Shown here: positions 54,264-62,420 of the stretch, piece by piece | Numbering within the stretch: position 1 is the stretch's first letter | Layout: each line of letters begins with the position of its first letter | Assembly: GCA_016715885.1 (NCBI GenBank) | Contig: JADJXL010000008.1 | Location: 62,001-126,000, forward strand | DNA from: Polyangiaceae bacterium | GTDB taxonomy: Bacteria > Myxococcota_A > Polyangia > Polyangiales > Polyangiaceae | Reading direction: 5' to 3' | Length of the DNA stretch: 64,000 bases | Translations under genes and position numbers: made by a program | Notes under the pieces: model-generated | What the model saw: the letters and a program-made list of their open reading frames with translations, nothing else | The model's database searches: none | Told to the model about the DNA's origin: nothing

Positions 54264-55656
54264 TGGGTGAGCCTCGATAAAGGAAAACGCGGGACTCGCC
54301 GATCTGCACGCAGTCCTCGAAACCGTCGCCGTCGATGTCACCCGGGCAGCCGACCGCGCGCCCCATGAAATTCGTGTTCGCGGCGTCGATGTATTTCTGG
54401 TTGATGGGGACCGCAAAGCTCAGCGCCGTCGCCTCTTCCTCGGTGCGCGAAGGCCCGCCGTAAAAGCCCCCAATGCCTCGAATGGTGTTGAGCTCCAGGG
54501 GCCCGGTGCCATCGTCGACCAGCTCGTAGGAGCCGATGACGTCGACGTGGCCGTCGCCGTTCACGTCGGCGCCTACGGCTTTTGACGATTTTCCGTACAC
54601 CGGGCTCGACGATTTCCACGTGGCCATCCCGCGGAGGTTGCCGAAAAAGCCGACGGTGTCGCCGCGGAGCCATGAATACCAAACACGCGGCGTCTCCGCA
54701 TTGCTGTTCGGTCCAGGGCTGAGGAAAGCATTGGGCCAATTGTAGCCGATGAGGTCCCCAATGCCGTCGGCGTCGAAGTCGAGGCTGATGCCGCCTACGC
54801 TGCCGGTGATGCCGCCGAAGGTGAGCTCGCCGGGCATCTGCGTGGCCTCGGTCGACAGCCCCGAAGCGCTGCCGCGGTGGAGCTGCACGTCGGCTTTGTC
54901 CGCCATGGTCGCTCGCCGGACGAGGAGCACGTCATCGTAGCCGTCGTTTTGCAGGTCGCCGACGGGGGTGACGCCGACGAGGCTGTTGCTTCCGATGTTG
55001 CCAAACTCGAGGTCCGGTTTGCCATTCGGGCCGCTCGCGGAGCCGTAATGCACGGCGACGCTCGCAAAGGGGCGCAGGACGAGCACGTCGGCGTAGCCGT
55101 CGCCATTGAGGTCGCCGGCGGGATATCCGAGTATGCCGGCGCGCTCCTCGGTGGGCGGCGTGGACTCTTCGAGCACGACGGCCTCGGGATCCGTGGGCCC
55201 ATTGGGGCCGCCGCGATAAAGAAAGACTTGCGTTTGCTTCGAGAGCACGTCCTTGCCGACGAGCAAGTCGGAGTACCCATCGGCGTCGACATCTCCCGCG
55301 TGGGAGACCCAGACAAGGGTCGCGTAGTCGCCGCCGGGTGCGCGCCGGTAATAGCCCTCGTCGAAGCGGATGCCCGTCTTGCCGCCGGGGTAGAACGCGA
55401 CCCAATTCGAATCGCGCGACGTGTCCAGCGTGACGAGGTCCGCGAAGCCGTCGCCATTCCAGTCCACGTCGCGCGATGGATTCGCCGCGAGCTTTACCTT
55501 CGGCGTCCCGAGCGATTCGCTCCACCCGACGGGCACGACGACCCCTGCATCGGCAGGCTCGCCGCATCCGCCGAGAAAGCTCGCCGCGACGAGGCCGCTC
55601 GCCGCAAGTCCCCGTACATCATGCCTTTTTCTTTCCTGTGTTCGTTGGTTTCCCAT
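54172..55656 (-). CDS. FG-GAP/VCBS-repeat surface lipoprotein
   Basis: A 494-residue protein. The ATG at 55656 gives a basic N-terminus, then GLAASGLVAASFLGGC with lipobox LGGC. Seven FG-GAP/VCBS calcium-binding repeats follow, each centred on a D-x-[DN]-x-DG motif: DVDWNGDGFADLVTLD, GDVDADGYSDLLVGKD, GDLNGDGYADVLVLR, GDLQNDGYDDVLLVRR, DFDADGIGDLIGYN, ADVNGDGHVDVIGSYE and GDIDGDGFEDCVQIGE. They should form an integrin-like beta-propeller on the surface. Upstream in-frame extension to 56553 is antisense to the neighbouring gene and rejected. The start lies only 12 bases from the divergent start at 55669. Confidence 0.93.
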   Translation of the reverse strand: MGNQRTQERKRHDVRGLAASGLVAASFLGGCGEPADAGVVVPVGWSESLGTPKVKLAANPSRDVDWNGDGFADLVTLDTSRDSNWVAFYPGGKTGIRFDEGYYRRAPGGDYATLVWVSHAGDVDADGYSDLLVGKDVLSKQTQVFLYRGGPNGPTDPEAVVLEESTPPTEERAGILGYPAGDLNGDGYADVLVLRPFASVAVHYGSASGPNGKPDLEFGNIGSNSLVGVTPVGDLQNDGYDDVLLVRRATMADKADVQLHRGSASGLSTEATQMPGELTFGGITGSVGGISLDFDADGIGDLIGYNWPNAFLSPGPNSNAETPRVWYSWLRGDTVGFFGNLRGMATWKSSSPVYGKSSKAVGADVNGDGHVDVIGSYELVDDGTGPLELNTIRGIGGFYGGPSRTEEEATALSFAVPINQKYIDAANTNFMGRAVGCPGDIDGDGFEDCVQIGESRVFLYRGSPNGLRLAEERLLVTDTRTVATRATLVSKLFQ

Positions 55657-55668
55657 AGAGTGCTCATC

Positions 55669-56688
55669 ATGGCGCGAAAACAATCCACAGTGCAACGCAA
55701 GAGAACGGGCGTCCTCCTCGCGTTCGGCCTGCTCGCGGGAATCGCCTTGCTCTCGTCGTCTTGTCAGAAGCACAGCCTGGGCGAGCAGTGCGTGTTCGGC
55801 TGCGAAGTGCAGGTCATCGAGACGGCAGACGGGACGATCAACGTCTGTCACCCAACGCGCGAAGACTGCGAAGAGCCCTACTTTTGCTCGCTCCAGACGA
55901 ACAACTGCGAGAAACGGACTCCGCGCGGGCAGCCGTGTGGCGAGGAATGCGAGATTGGGTTGATTTGTCGTTTCGACAACATCTGTGAGGAGCTGGGGCG
56001 GGAGGACAAACCTTGTCTGCGGAACAATGATTGCATCGACGGGCTGCTTTGCAATTACGGCGCGGCGCCGGAGGATCCCGATCGGCTTGGCCGATGCAAG
56101 CCGCTGCAGGGTGAGAATGGCCCATGCTTTTGGAACAACGCATCGAGTGTGGGCACGGGCGACGTGTTTGGCTTCAGCGGTTGCAAGGGTGACTTCGTCT
56201 GCGAGCCGCTTGGGCGCACGAAGCCGGAGGACGTGCCGGAGGGGACGACGATTTGCGGCGGGATCAACCCGTGCGGGTATCCTGGCGTCTGCAAGCGCCC
56301 GGGGCTCGCTGCGGCGGGCGCGTATTGCGTCGAGCATCGCGCTTGTTCCACGGGCCAATGTTACAGCCCGCCGGTGCCCACTGGGAAGAGGGACGATCCG
56401 CGTTTCTTGTGCTCCAACAACAACGACGATTGTTATGCGGGCGCTTGGCCGGGCACGTGCGTCACCAAGGACGACGGGCTCGCGTACGACGCTTGTGATC
56501 CGGACCAGCCGAATGCGAAGGCCTGCGCCGAGCCGCTCGTTTGCACCAAGCAATGGGGGTGCATGACGCCGCAGTCGGTTGGCGAGGACATGCCGTGCTC
56601 GATCAATTCGAATATAGGCCCGGAGCCGATCGTGTGTGGCCTCGGGCTCGCGTGTGTACAGTTCGAAGGGTCGTATCGCTGCCTTTGA
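55669..56688 (+). CDS. Cys-rich surface lipoprotein
   Basis: A ~339-residue protein with N-terminus MARKQSTVQRKRTGVLLAFG and lipobox SSSC (LLSSSCQKHSLG). The mature part holds about 30 cysteines in modules such as GEECEIGLICRFDNICEEL, DKPCLRNNDCIDGLLCNY and HRACSTGQCYSPP, similar to the Dickkopf/EGF-like Cys-rich lipoproteins common in myxobacteria. They are presumed to be disulphide-bonded surface or spore-coat proteins. Upstream in-frame extension to 54877 is antisense to the FG-GAP gene and is rejected. Divergent from the FG-GAP gene. Confidence 0.88.
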   Translation: MARKQSTVQRKRTGVLLAFGLLAGIALLSSSCQKHSLGEQCVFGCEVQVIETADGTINVCHPTREDCEEPYFCSLQTNNCEKRTPRGQPCGEECEIGLICRFDNICEELGREDKPCLRNNDCIDGLLCNYGAAPEDPDRLGRCKPLQGENGPCFWNNASSVGTGDVFGFSGCKGDFVCEPLGRTKPEDVPEGTTICGGINPCGYPGVCKRPGLAAAGAYCVEHRACSTGQCYSPPVPTGKRDDPRFLCSNNNDDCYAGAWPGTCVTKDDGLAYDACDPDQPNAKACAEPLVCTKQWGCMTPQSVGEDMPCSINSNIGPEPIVCGLGLACVQFEGSYRCL

Positions 56689-56754
56689 ACTTCACACCGC
56701 CATGCCCATCGTTTTTTTGTCCCGAGCGCACGCCGATCGGCGTATGGTCGAGCA

Positions 56755-57708
56755 ATGACGGCAGACGAAAAGTCCAAGGAAGAGTTGGTCCGGGAGGTGG
56801 AGGAGCTTCGGCGGCAAGTCGATGAGCTGAAGGTCGCGGCGCGCAGGTACCACGCGATCGTCGACAACACGACGATAAGCCTGGTGGTGTACGATTCGCG
56901 CGGTCACGTCCTCCAGGTCAACGAGGGTTTCGAGAAGCTGTGGCAGATCCCGTTCGCGGCCCTTGCCGGCTACGTCGTCCTCGATGACCCCCAGCTCGAG
57001 GCTCGTGGGCTTCTCCGTCGTTTTCGGCACGCGTTCGCGACCGGCGAGCCGGTCCATCTGCCCGTGATTCGCTACGATCCCCACGAAAGCACGGTGACCG
57101 CGGGCAAGGAACGGTGGGTAGGCGCGTCGTTATTTCCCGTGCGAAACGCGGCTGGCGAGCTCATCGAAGCCGTGCTCCTGCATTACGAGCTCGACGAGTT
57201 CAAGCACAGCGAAGACGAGCTGCGCGCGCAGAATGAAGTGCTCGAGGCGGCGGTGGCGGAGAGGACGCGCGAGCTGTCGGAGCACTTCAACCGGTACAAG
57301 GAGCAGCAGCAGGTGATCCTCGAGCTCTCGACGCCGGTGATCCGGCTGTGGAAGGGGATCCTGGCGTTGCCGCTGGTCGGAATGATCGACTCGGTTCGCG
57401 CCGCACAGGTCATGGAGAATCTGCTCGCGGCGATCGTGCATCAGCAGGCTTCCCAGGTGATCGTGGACGTGACGGGTGTGCCCTTGATCGATACGTCCGT
57501 CGCTTCGCATCTATTGAGGACCGTCTCGGCCGCGGCGCTGCTCGGTGCGCATTGCATTCTGGTGGGCATCTCGCCGGACATGGCGCAGACCTTGATGCAT
57601 CTGGACGTCGATTTTGGGCGCCTGAGCACGGCGGCGAGCTTGGAGCAGGGGCTCCGGCAGGCGCTGACGCGAACGAATCAACGGATTGTCGCGATGCCAC
57701 GAAAGTGA
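56755..57708 (+). CDS. RsbR-type PAS-STAS stressosome protein
   Basis: A 317-residue protein. An N-terminal coiled coil (KEELVREVEELRRQVDELKV) leads into a PAS domain (AIVDNTTISLVVYDSRGHVL, VNEGFEKLWQIP) with YELDEFKHSEDELR at its end. A helical linker follows, and then the RsbR STAS domain from ELSTPVIRLWKGILALPLVG. The STAS core contains QVIVDVTGVPLIDTSVASHL, in which the Thr/Ser positions match RsbT-phosphorylated residues, and ends GISPDMAQTLMHLDVDFG. RsbR proteins build stressosomes that sense stress and release the RsbT switch kinase. No rsbS or rsbT gene is adjacent, so it works with partners elsewhere. Confidence 0.9.
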   Translation: MTADEKSKEELVREVEELRRQVDELKVAARRYHAIVDNTTISLVVYDSRGHVLQVNEGFEKLWQIPFAALAGYVVLDDPQLEARGLLRRFRHAFATGEPVHLPVIRYDPHESTVTAGKERWVGASLFPVRNAAGELIEAVLLHYELDEFKHSEDELRAQNEVLEAAVAERTRELSEHFNRYKEQQQVILELSTPVIRLWKGILALPLVGMIDSVRAAQVMENLLAAIVHQQASQVIVDVTGVPLIDTSVASHLLRTVSAAALLGAHCILVGISPDMAQTLMHLDVDFGRLSTAASLEQGLRQALTRTNQRIVAMPRK

Positions 57709-58255
57709 CGATCTCGGTCGTCCGCAAGCTGCCTTATGGGCACCCGGAAAAACCCGACGCAGGGGCCAATCCGCGCCGGGAAACCAGGGGTCAAGCCGAC
57801 AAGAACAATCCTGCTTCGGCGAACCTCGAGGGTGGCGCGGATAAGGGCGAGGCTTGATCGGGCGCCCCCTGGGGGTCGTGCAAGCAGGAACTGTCCTGGT
57901 GGGCGTGACCTCTGGTGGTTGACGGGTTGGGAACGAGTGTAGCATTGGCGACTATCAGGGAGTGGTCGTTGCAAGGGCCGGCCTTGCTCGTGTGACCTTT
58001 GGAGGTCGCGTGGGCGGGACGAATGTCGATTCGTCACCGCACACCCGGCAAACTCGAGCAGCGTTTCGTACGGGTAGAGTTGTCGAGCGCCAGCAGCGTT
58101 GCCGCGATCGCCCCTTCTCCCTTTCGCGTGGGATACACCATAGGACATTACACGTCCGACCATCGTGATGCCGAACTTGCATCTCATTTTCGCGCGATGT
58201 AGTGGTGGCTGCGGGGCGGTTGTCCGACAAGTACATTCTCGAAGGGGACGGGCTT
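57709..58255. other. Region without a convincing gene
   Basis: 547 bases between the RsbR-like gene and the DUF6310-like lipoprotein gene. Frames on both strands lack ribosome sites and family matches. It may hold the promoter of the downstream gene; no clear -35/-10 pair was picked out. Confidence 0.45.
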
Positions 58256-59434
58256 ATGGCGTCATTGAGTAAACCCATGCGTACGATGCTGGCGATGAGT
58301 TTTTTCGGAGCTGGTACGACTGCGCTTACGCTGATCGGCTGCACGAGTCATCTTGGTCTGGTACGCGCGACGCAAACGGACGGAGGGATCGATCGGCCGA
58401 ATCTTCCGGATGGCATGGTCATACGATCCAGCGATTGCGTAGCCGAATATGGATCTCTATTGGAGCCGGGGCACCACGAATTCAACGCGACGGTTCAGAT
58501 GAATGAGGATGGCGACAAAGATGACGTCACCATTGACGGCATTCCCAACACGGCCTACGACTTGGGCGCGTGCATGCGGAATGCGCTCCGCGCGATGCCC
58601 ATTGCCAAAGAACCTTTGCGTCAGGGCGTGGAGACATTGAAGTATCAGCTCGACCATGCGAGCGAGCAGCACCATTCGATTGCCCGTTTCATCAACGTGA
58701 TCCCCGGCGTGCCCATTATCGTCAGTCAATTGGTTTTCGAAGCCGAAGGGTATACGATTGTGCTTCCGGTAGCCGTGAAGGTGGTGGCCAAGCCGGAGAA
58801 ATTCATCGACGGCGACAAACGCACCATGGCCAAGGTTGGGCAACTGGTCATCGACATGCTTGGTTACGACGAGATCATGACGCGTGCCGAGCAGATAGGC
58901 TGGGTCAAAACGGTGCGTTATGAACGAGCGCAATCGGCTGCTGAAAAGAGGTTCATCGGCGACATGCCTCCGACTTCGAGCGCTGTCGTCGAAGCCGCAT
59001 TCAAGAGGGTCATGACCAGGGCTGCGCCCGCGGCACTTCTAGCGTCGCAAGCGGATTCACCCGCTCCCGGTCCCGGAGACGCTGTGGCGGTGGGGATTTT
59101 GGCGGTCGGGCTGCTCGCTGTGGGAGCCATCGCGGCCTACGAGATCATTGCCGTCGAGGGCAAGCCGGTTGCCACAACGCCTGTGCCTGCACCGGCGTCG
59201 GCCGCACAGCCAATGCCGATGGCGGCGCCGGTTGTCGCGTCGCGGAGGTATCCGAACCAAACATGCGACGACGCGGAGATGGCTCGTCTGGAAACGGAGA
59301 TGCACAAGATTTGCGATGGTGAATACGCCGCCAACTGCAGTGGTGACCACACCAAGCCAAAGTTCCAGAAGATTCCTTGCTCGGCGGTCAAGCTCGCCAT
59401 CCAGCAAAGGCAGGCCTGCCTGGCTGCCCGATGA
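58256..59434 (+). CDS. DUF6310-like lipoprotein with an in-frame stop before its C-terminal segment
   Basis: From ATG 58256 the signal peptide MLAMSFFGAGTTALTLIGC gives lipobox LIGC. The mature protein has an unrecognised middle (~220 residues), a hydrophobic span (VAVGILAVGLLAVGAIAAYE), an Ala/Pro linker, and a C-terminal domain beginning RRYPNQTCDDAEMARLETEM. That domain stops at a TGA at 59432, but the same frame continues to 59575 with KCFGGKPDDKHKKPIDEF and ALKLIVCAKGHPQAGK, which is the family's normal ending. The stop therefore removes ~46 conserved residues. Lipoprotein plus linker plus small Cys/His-rich C-terminal domain fits a secreted toxin. The ankyrin gene follows five bases after the old stop. 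Confidence 0.72.
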   Translation: MASLSKPMRTMLAMSFFGAGTTALTLIGCTSHLGLVRATQTDGGIDRPNLPDGMVIRSSDCVAEYGSLLEPGHHEFNATVQMNEDGDKDDVTIDGIPNTAYDLGACMRNALRAMPIAKEPLRQGVETLKYQLDHASEQHHSIARFINVIPGVPIIVSQLVFEAEGYTIVLPVAVKVVAKPEKFIDGDKRTMAKVGQLVIDMLGYDEIMTRAEQIGWVKTVRYERAQSAAEKRFIGDMPPTSSAVVEAAFKRVMTRAAPAALLASQADSPAPGPGDAVAVGILAVGLLAVGAIAAYEIIAVEGKPVATTPVPAPASAAQPMPMAAPVVASRRYPNQTCDDAEMARLETEMHKICDGEYAANCSGDHTKPKFQKIPCSAVKLAIQQRQACLAAR

Positions 59435-59580
59435 GAGGTTCAGAACAAGTGCTTTGGTGGCAAACCCGACGACAAGCACAAGAAGCCGATTGACGAATTC
59501 CAGAAAGGAATCAACAACTGCGAAGCCCTGAAATTGATCGTTTGTGCCAAAGGCCATCCCCAGGCAGGAAAGTGAGATCT

Positions 59581-59907
59581 ATGTCTGACGCACTTCTGGA
59601 AGCCATTCAGACTCGCGACGTCGATCGCGTGGCAGGACTGCTCGCCAGTGGCGAGGATCCAAATGAGCCAGGTAAGTCTCGCTACGGAACTTTTGGAGAT
59701 CTGCCTCCATTGCACGCTGCGATTGCCGAACTTGAAGCGTTCGAAGCGATCGACGAGGCCCCCCCGGTGCCTGCGGGACCGATCGATTCCGTCGTGCTGC
59801 TCCTGAGGCACGGTGCCAGGGTCAACGGCTGGGACGCGAACAAAGAAGGGTCTCCGCTCCTGGACGCCGTGCTGATGAAGCACATCGAGGCTGTACGGCT
59901 CCTGCTA
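59581..59907 (+). pseudogene. Ankyrin-repeat protein, truncated by an insertion sequence (candidate immunity gene)
   Basis: The frame starts MSDALLEAIQTRDVDRVAGL and LASGEDPNEPG, a standard ankyrin N-cap and first repeat, then LPPLHAAIAELEAF, SVVLLLRHGARVNGWD and GSPLLDAVLMKHIEAVRLLL. It is cut off at about 59907, where the left inverted repeat of the IS begins. The missing part is not found on the right side of the IS, so the insertion was accompanied by a deletion or rearrangement. Small ankyrin proteins directly downstream of toxin genes commonly serve as immunity proteins; that role is inferred here. Confidence 0.75.
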
Positions 59908-61960
59908 GCCCAACTTCCGCAGTTGGGCCAGGGCAGATCAATAATTTCAAGCACTTACGGCCCAAAGTTGGCACTACAAATCTACGCGACGCGTGGGGTC
60001 CGGATGCGCTCGGGTAGGCGTAGCCCGAGGCGGTCGAGCAGGGCTGCCTGTTCAGGCTCGGGACGGACGATGCAACGAATCCGCAGTTCGCGCCCGGCTT
60101 CTCCTGCGATGGGGATGATGACGTCCGCGCATTGAATGCGATGAAGCTCCTCGAGAATCGTGCGCGGACTGTTGCCCAATCCTGCACGTTTCTGCCACTG
60201 TTCCAGCGTTTTCCATAATGCATACGCCAGAAAGCACACGAGAATGTGCGCCTGTACTCGCTCGGCTTTCTGATGCCATATCGGTCGAATCGAGAGGTCG
60301 TTTTTATGAATGCGAAATGCGGCTTCCGCTTGCGTCAATTGAATGTACGTGTGCCATATTTCTTGCGCCGACCAATTGTTTACGTTGGTGCGCAGCACAT
60401 AACATCCCTCGCTTTCGCGGGCCCATTCATTCCAGTCAAATTGCAGCGCTTTCTGAAGTTTCAATCCTCCGGCCCTGGTTGGATCGTAAACGATTTGTAT
60501 TCGATAGCGGCCGGCCGCGCGTTCATTGCCGCCGAGAAGCCGCCCAATTTGGCGTTCGAGCGTGCTTCGATCCACGGGCTTTTTGGCTCGCTCGAGCCGC
60601 CGCTCGATTCGTTCGAGACCATCTTCGATCCGTTTCGCAAATCGGTCGTGCATCGCCGATTCCTTCTTCGCTCGATCTGCGGACCGGCACAATACAAATG
60701 TCTCGGATCCCTTCGAGCACAGCTTAACTTCCAATCCGTCACGAATTGCCGTCCAGCCCGCCGAATCCAAAATCGCCTCACGCCAAGATTTCATCGCTGC
60801 TTTGGGCGTGCCAATCAAATACCGTCTGCCCGTTGATTCAAGCCATTTCACATTCGCTTCGCTGCCCATCCCGCGATCCATGACCCATACGCGTTGCGCG
60901 ATGCCAAATCTTCGTTCCATGCTCTCGACGATTTCTTTGACCGTCGTCATGTCGCTACGGTTTCCCGGGAAAACCTCGTAGCCAAGCGGAAGTCCTTCAC
61001 GCGTGACGACGAGCGCGATGCAAACCTGCTTGCAATCCGAGCGGTGATCGCGACTGTGTCCGCGCTTGGCGAGCTCGTTTTTCTCCGCAAGCCCCTCGAA
61101 ATATGTGCTCGTCACATCGTACAACAGCAGATCATATTCAATCGAGAACAATTCGCCGAGTCGCTTGCGCAAATGTTTCTCGATGGCTTCTTTGTGCGGC
61201 AAAAGCTCGTCGAGCGCGCGATACAGCCGGTCATCGTTGACCCGCTCCACTGGTAAATCGAGAATGTCTTCGAGCGCCGTTTTGCGATACCAATCCTCGG
61301 CGATGTGCAATTCGCTGGATGGCTCGCACAGTCGTGCAATGACCAAAACCGCCGCCATCGTGGACCATGCGACGGACTCTTTCCCTTCGGGCATGCACGA
61401 CGCGCACAACATATCCAGTTGCAATGCCTTCCAGAGCGTCCATCCGAGCCACACATCGCCGAAATCACGACTGCGTTCGAGGCGAACAAGATCCGCTCGA
61501 ATCTTCAAGGTTTGCGGAAGGGGATTATCTTCCCATAACTCCATTTGATTCGCGCCGCCCGTCATTCGAGCGCCCAACTCCTTCGCGGCCGCTCGCTCCT
61601 GCGCATCGAGATTCCCGAGCTGCGCGACCGTCTGTTGAACGACTCTGCCATTGCGACGAACGGACCGAACCAATCGCCAATAGGTGTGGGTGGTTCCGTT
61701 TTTCTTGACCAGCGAGCGACGTAGATACATCGGGATCTCTTGCTGCAATCATGGTCCTTCCGGTAAAACCGCGCAAATCCATCGGTTGGCACTACACGCA
61801 TGGTTTGGAAGGGCCGAGTGACGGGTCTTCCCAAATCGGCGACGCATCACTCGCGCACAACAACTCAGGCCACATGCCTGGCCCACATTGTTCCGTGGAA
61901 TCAGCGTTCGGTGAGCACGATTCTGACGACGGGCTTGGCCAACTGCGGAAGTTGGGTTAG
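59905..61960. mobile_element. IS1634-family insertion sequence
   Basis: The ends carry inverted repeats: CTAGCCCAACTTCCGCAGTT at 59905-59924 and, read on the minus strand, CTAACCCAACTTCCGCAGTT at 61960-61941. The element is about 2.05 kb with a single minus-strand transposase gene. The 5-base flanks do not form a clear target duplication. The insertion has truncated an ankyrin gene on the left and supplies the stop of a small peptide gene on the right. Confidence 0.88.
59982..61730 (-). CDS. IS1634-family DDE transposase
   Basis: About 582 residues, full length for the family. The N-terminus MYLRRSLVKKNGTTHTYWRL and VVQQTVAQLGNLDAQERAAA is typical. Catalytic acidic residues lie in LLYDVTSTYFEG (D), RVWVMDRGMGSEANVKW (D) and QLTQAEAAFRIHKNDLSIRP (E), the last within the family's YREKK-like region before IWHQKAERVQAHILVCFLAY. 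No frameshift, so the element may still be active. The ATG at 61730 is preferred to the upstream TTG at 61748. A short piece of a related copy survives at 44020-44068. Confidence 0.95.
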   Translation of the reverse strand: MYLRRSLVKKNGTTHTYWRLVRSVRRNGRVVQQTVAQLGNLDAQERAAAKELGARMTGGANQMELWEDNPLPQTLKIRADLVRLERSRDFGDVWLGWTLWKALQLDMLCASCMPEGKESVAWSTMAAVLVIARLCEPSSELHIAEDWYRKTALEDILDLPVERVNDDRLYRALDELLPHKEAIEKHLRKRLGELFSIEYDLLLYDVTSTYFEGLAEKNELAKRGHSRDHRSDCKQVCIALVVTREGLPLGYEVFPGNRSDMTTVKEIVESMERRFGIAQRVWVMDRGMGSEANVKWLESTGRRYLIGTPKAAMKSWREAILDSAGWTAIRDGLEVKLCSKGSETFVLCRSADRAKKESAMHDRFAKRIEDGLERIERRLERAKKPVDRSTLERQIGRLLGGNERAAGRYRIQIVYDPTRAGGLKLQKALQFDWNEWARESEGCYVLRTNVNNWSAQEIWHTYIQLTQAEAAFRIHKNDLSIRPIWHQKAERVQAHILVCFLAYALWKTLEQWQKRAGLGNSPRTILEELHRIQCADVIIPIAGEAGRELRIRCIVRPEPEQAALLDRLGLRLPERIRTPRVA

Positions 61961-62028
61961 TTTCCGCTTGAGCCTCTGCCGATACCGTTCGTGTCGGGGC
62001 CGGCTTTGACGCTGGTCTTGGTTTTCAT
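61957..62028 (-). CDS. Small peptide gene 2 (MKTKTSVKAG leader)
   Basis: A 23-codon gene preceded by GAGGAGTCACC, a strong ribosome site. The product starts MKTKTSVKAG and continues with a Gly/Asn/Ser-rich tail (PDTNGIGRGSSGN). The stop codon lies in the end of the IS inverted repeat, so the natural C-terminus may have been lost. Its leader, ribosome site and upstream ~30 bases are repeated by peptide gene 1. Short peptides with this KTxVKAG start occur as uncharacterised genes in several phyla and resemble ribosomally made peptide precursors. Confidence 0.65.
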   Translation of the reverse strand: MKTKTSVKAGPDTNGIGRGSSGN

Positions 62029-62073
62029 GGTGACTCCTCGTTGTTTGCAGAATGGTTGCTGGTTGGATTCGGG

Positions 62074-62124
62074 TCAGATGGCAGTCATTCGGCCGCCGGC
62101 CTTGACGCTGGTCTTGGTTTTCAT
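62074..62124 (-). CDS. Small peptide gene 1 (MKTKTSVKAG leader)
   Basis: A 16-codon gene (MKTKTSVKAGGRMTAI) with GAGGAGGAACC directly upstream. It shares ten identical leader residues, the ribosome site and the flanking CATTCTGCAAACAA motif with peptide gene 2, 45 bases downstream, so the two arose by tandem duplication. Its C-terminal part is shorter. Same strand as the methyltransferase gene ~300 bases upstream, which could modify such peptides, though no evidence links them. Confidence 0.65.
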   Translation of the reverse strand: MKTKTSVKAGGRMTAI

Positions 62125-62420
62125 GGTTCCTCCTCATTGTTTGCAGAATGATTGCTCATTCGTGCGTTCGCGTTCGGTCATTGGCCAATGCAGGTGTCGT
62201 GCCACATCGATGAGGCGTTCTTACGCCGCCTCCGCGGGCGAACTTGTCGCCTCCAAGTCCACATATCGCGCCCCCCATGTGGCCTCTCAGGCGACAACAC
62301 GCGCTCCCCTGCCCAAGCGACGGCAGGCCATGTCGCCTCGAGGTCCACTCTGTCCCTGATGCCATCGCAACGCGCTCTGCGCGCCAATCGGCTCCGCCAG
62401 ACGTCCCCCGCGCTGGAGAA
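62125..62420. other. Region without a gene; leader of the peptide pair
   Basis: 296 bases between the methyltransferase and the peptide genes. It has related GTCGCCTC-type blocks (CTTGTCGCCTCCAAGTCCAC and CATGTCGCCTCGAGGTCCAC) about 100 bases apart with complementary GGCGACA segments between them, so it could fold into hairpins in RNA. No convincing open frame. Confidence 0.4.

Noticed and set aside
54877..55668. Upstream extension of the Cys-rich lipoprotein frame
   Set aside because: It is antisense to the FG-GAP gene and would place the signal peptide in the middle of the protein.
55657..56553. Upstream extension of the FG-GAP lipoprotein frame
   Set aside because: It is antisense to the Cys-rich lipoprotein gene and precedes the signal peptide.
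57678..58187. 169-codon minus-strand frame after the RsbR-like gene
   Set aside because: It overlaps the end of the RsbR-like gene only marginally but has no start signal, no family match and an Arg/Pro-rich shadow composition.
59900..61965. Target-site duplication of the IS1634-family element
   Set aside because: The bases beside the inverted repeats (GCTAG and TTAGT) share only three letters in register; no clear duplication, in keeping with a rearranged insertion site.
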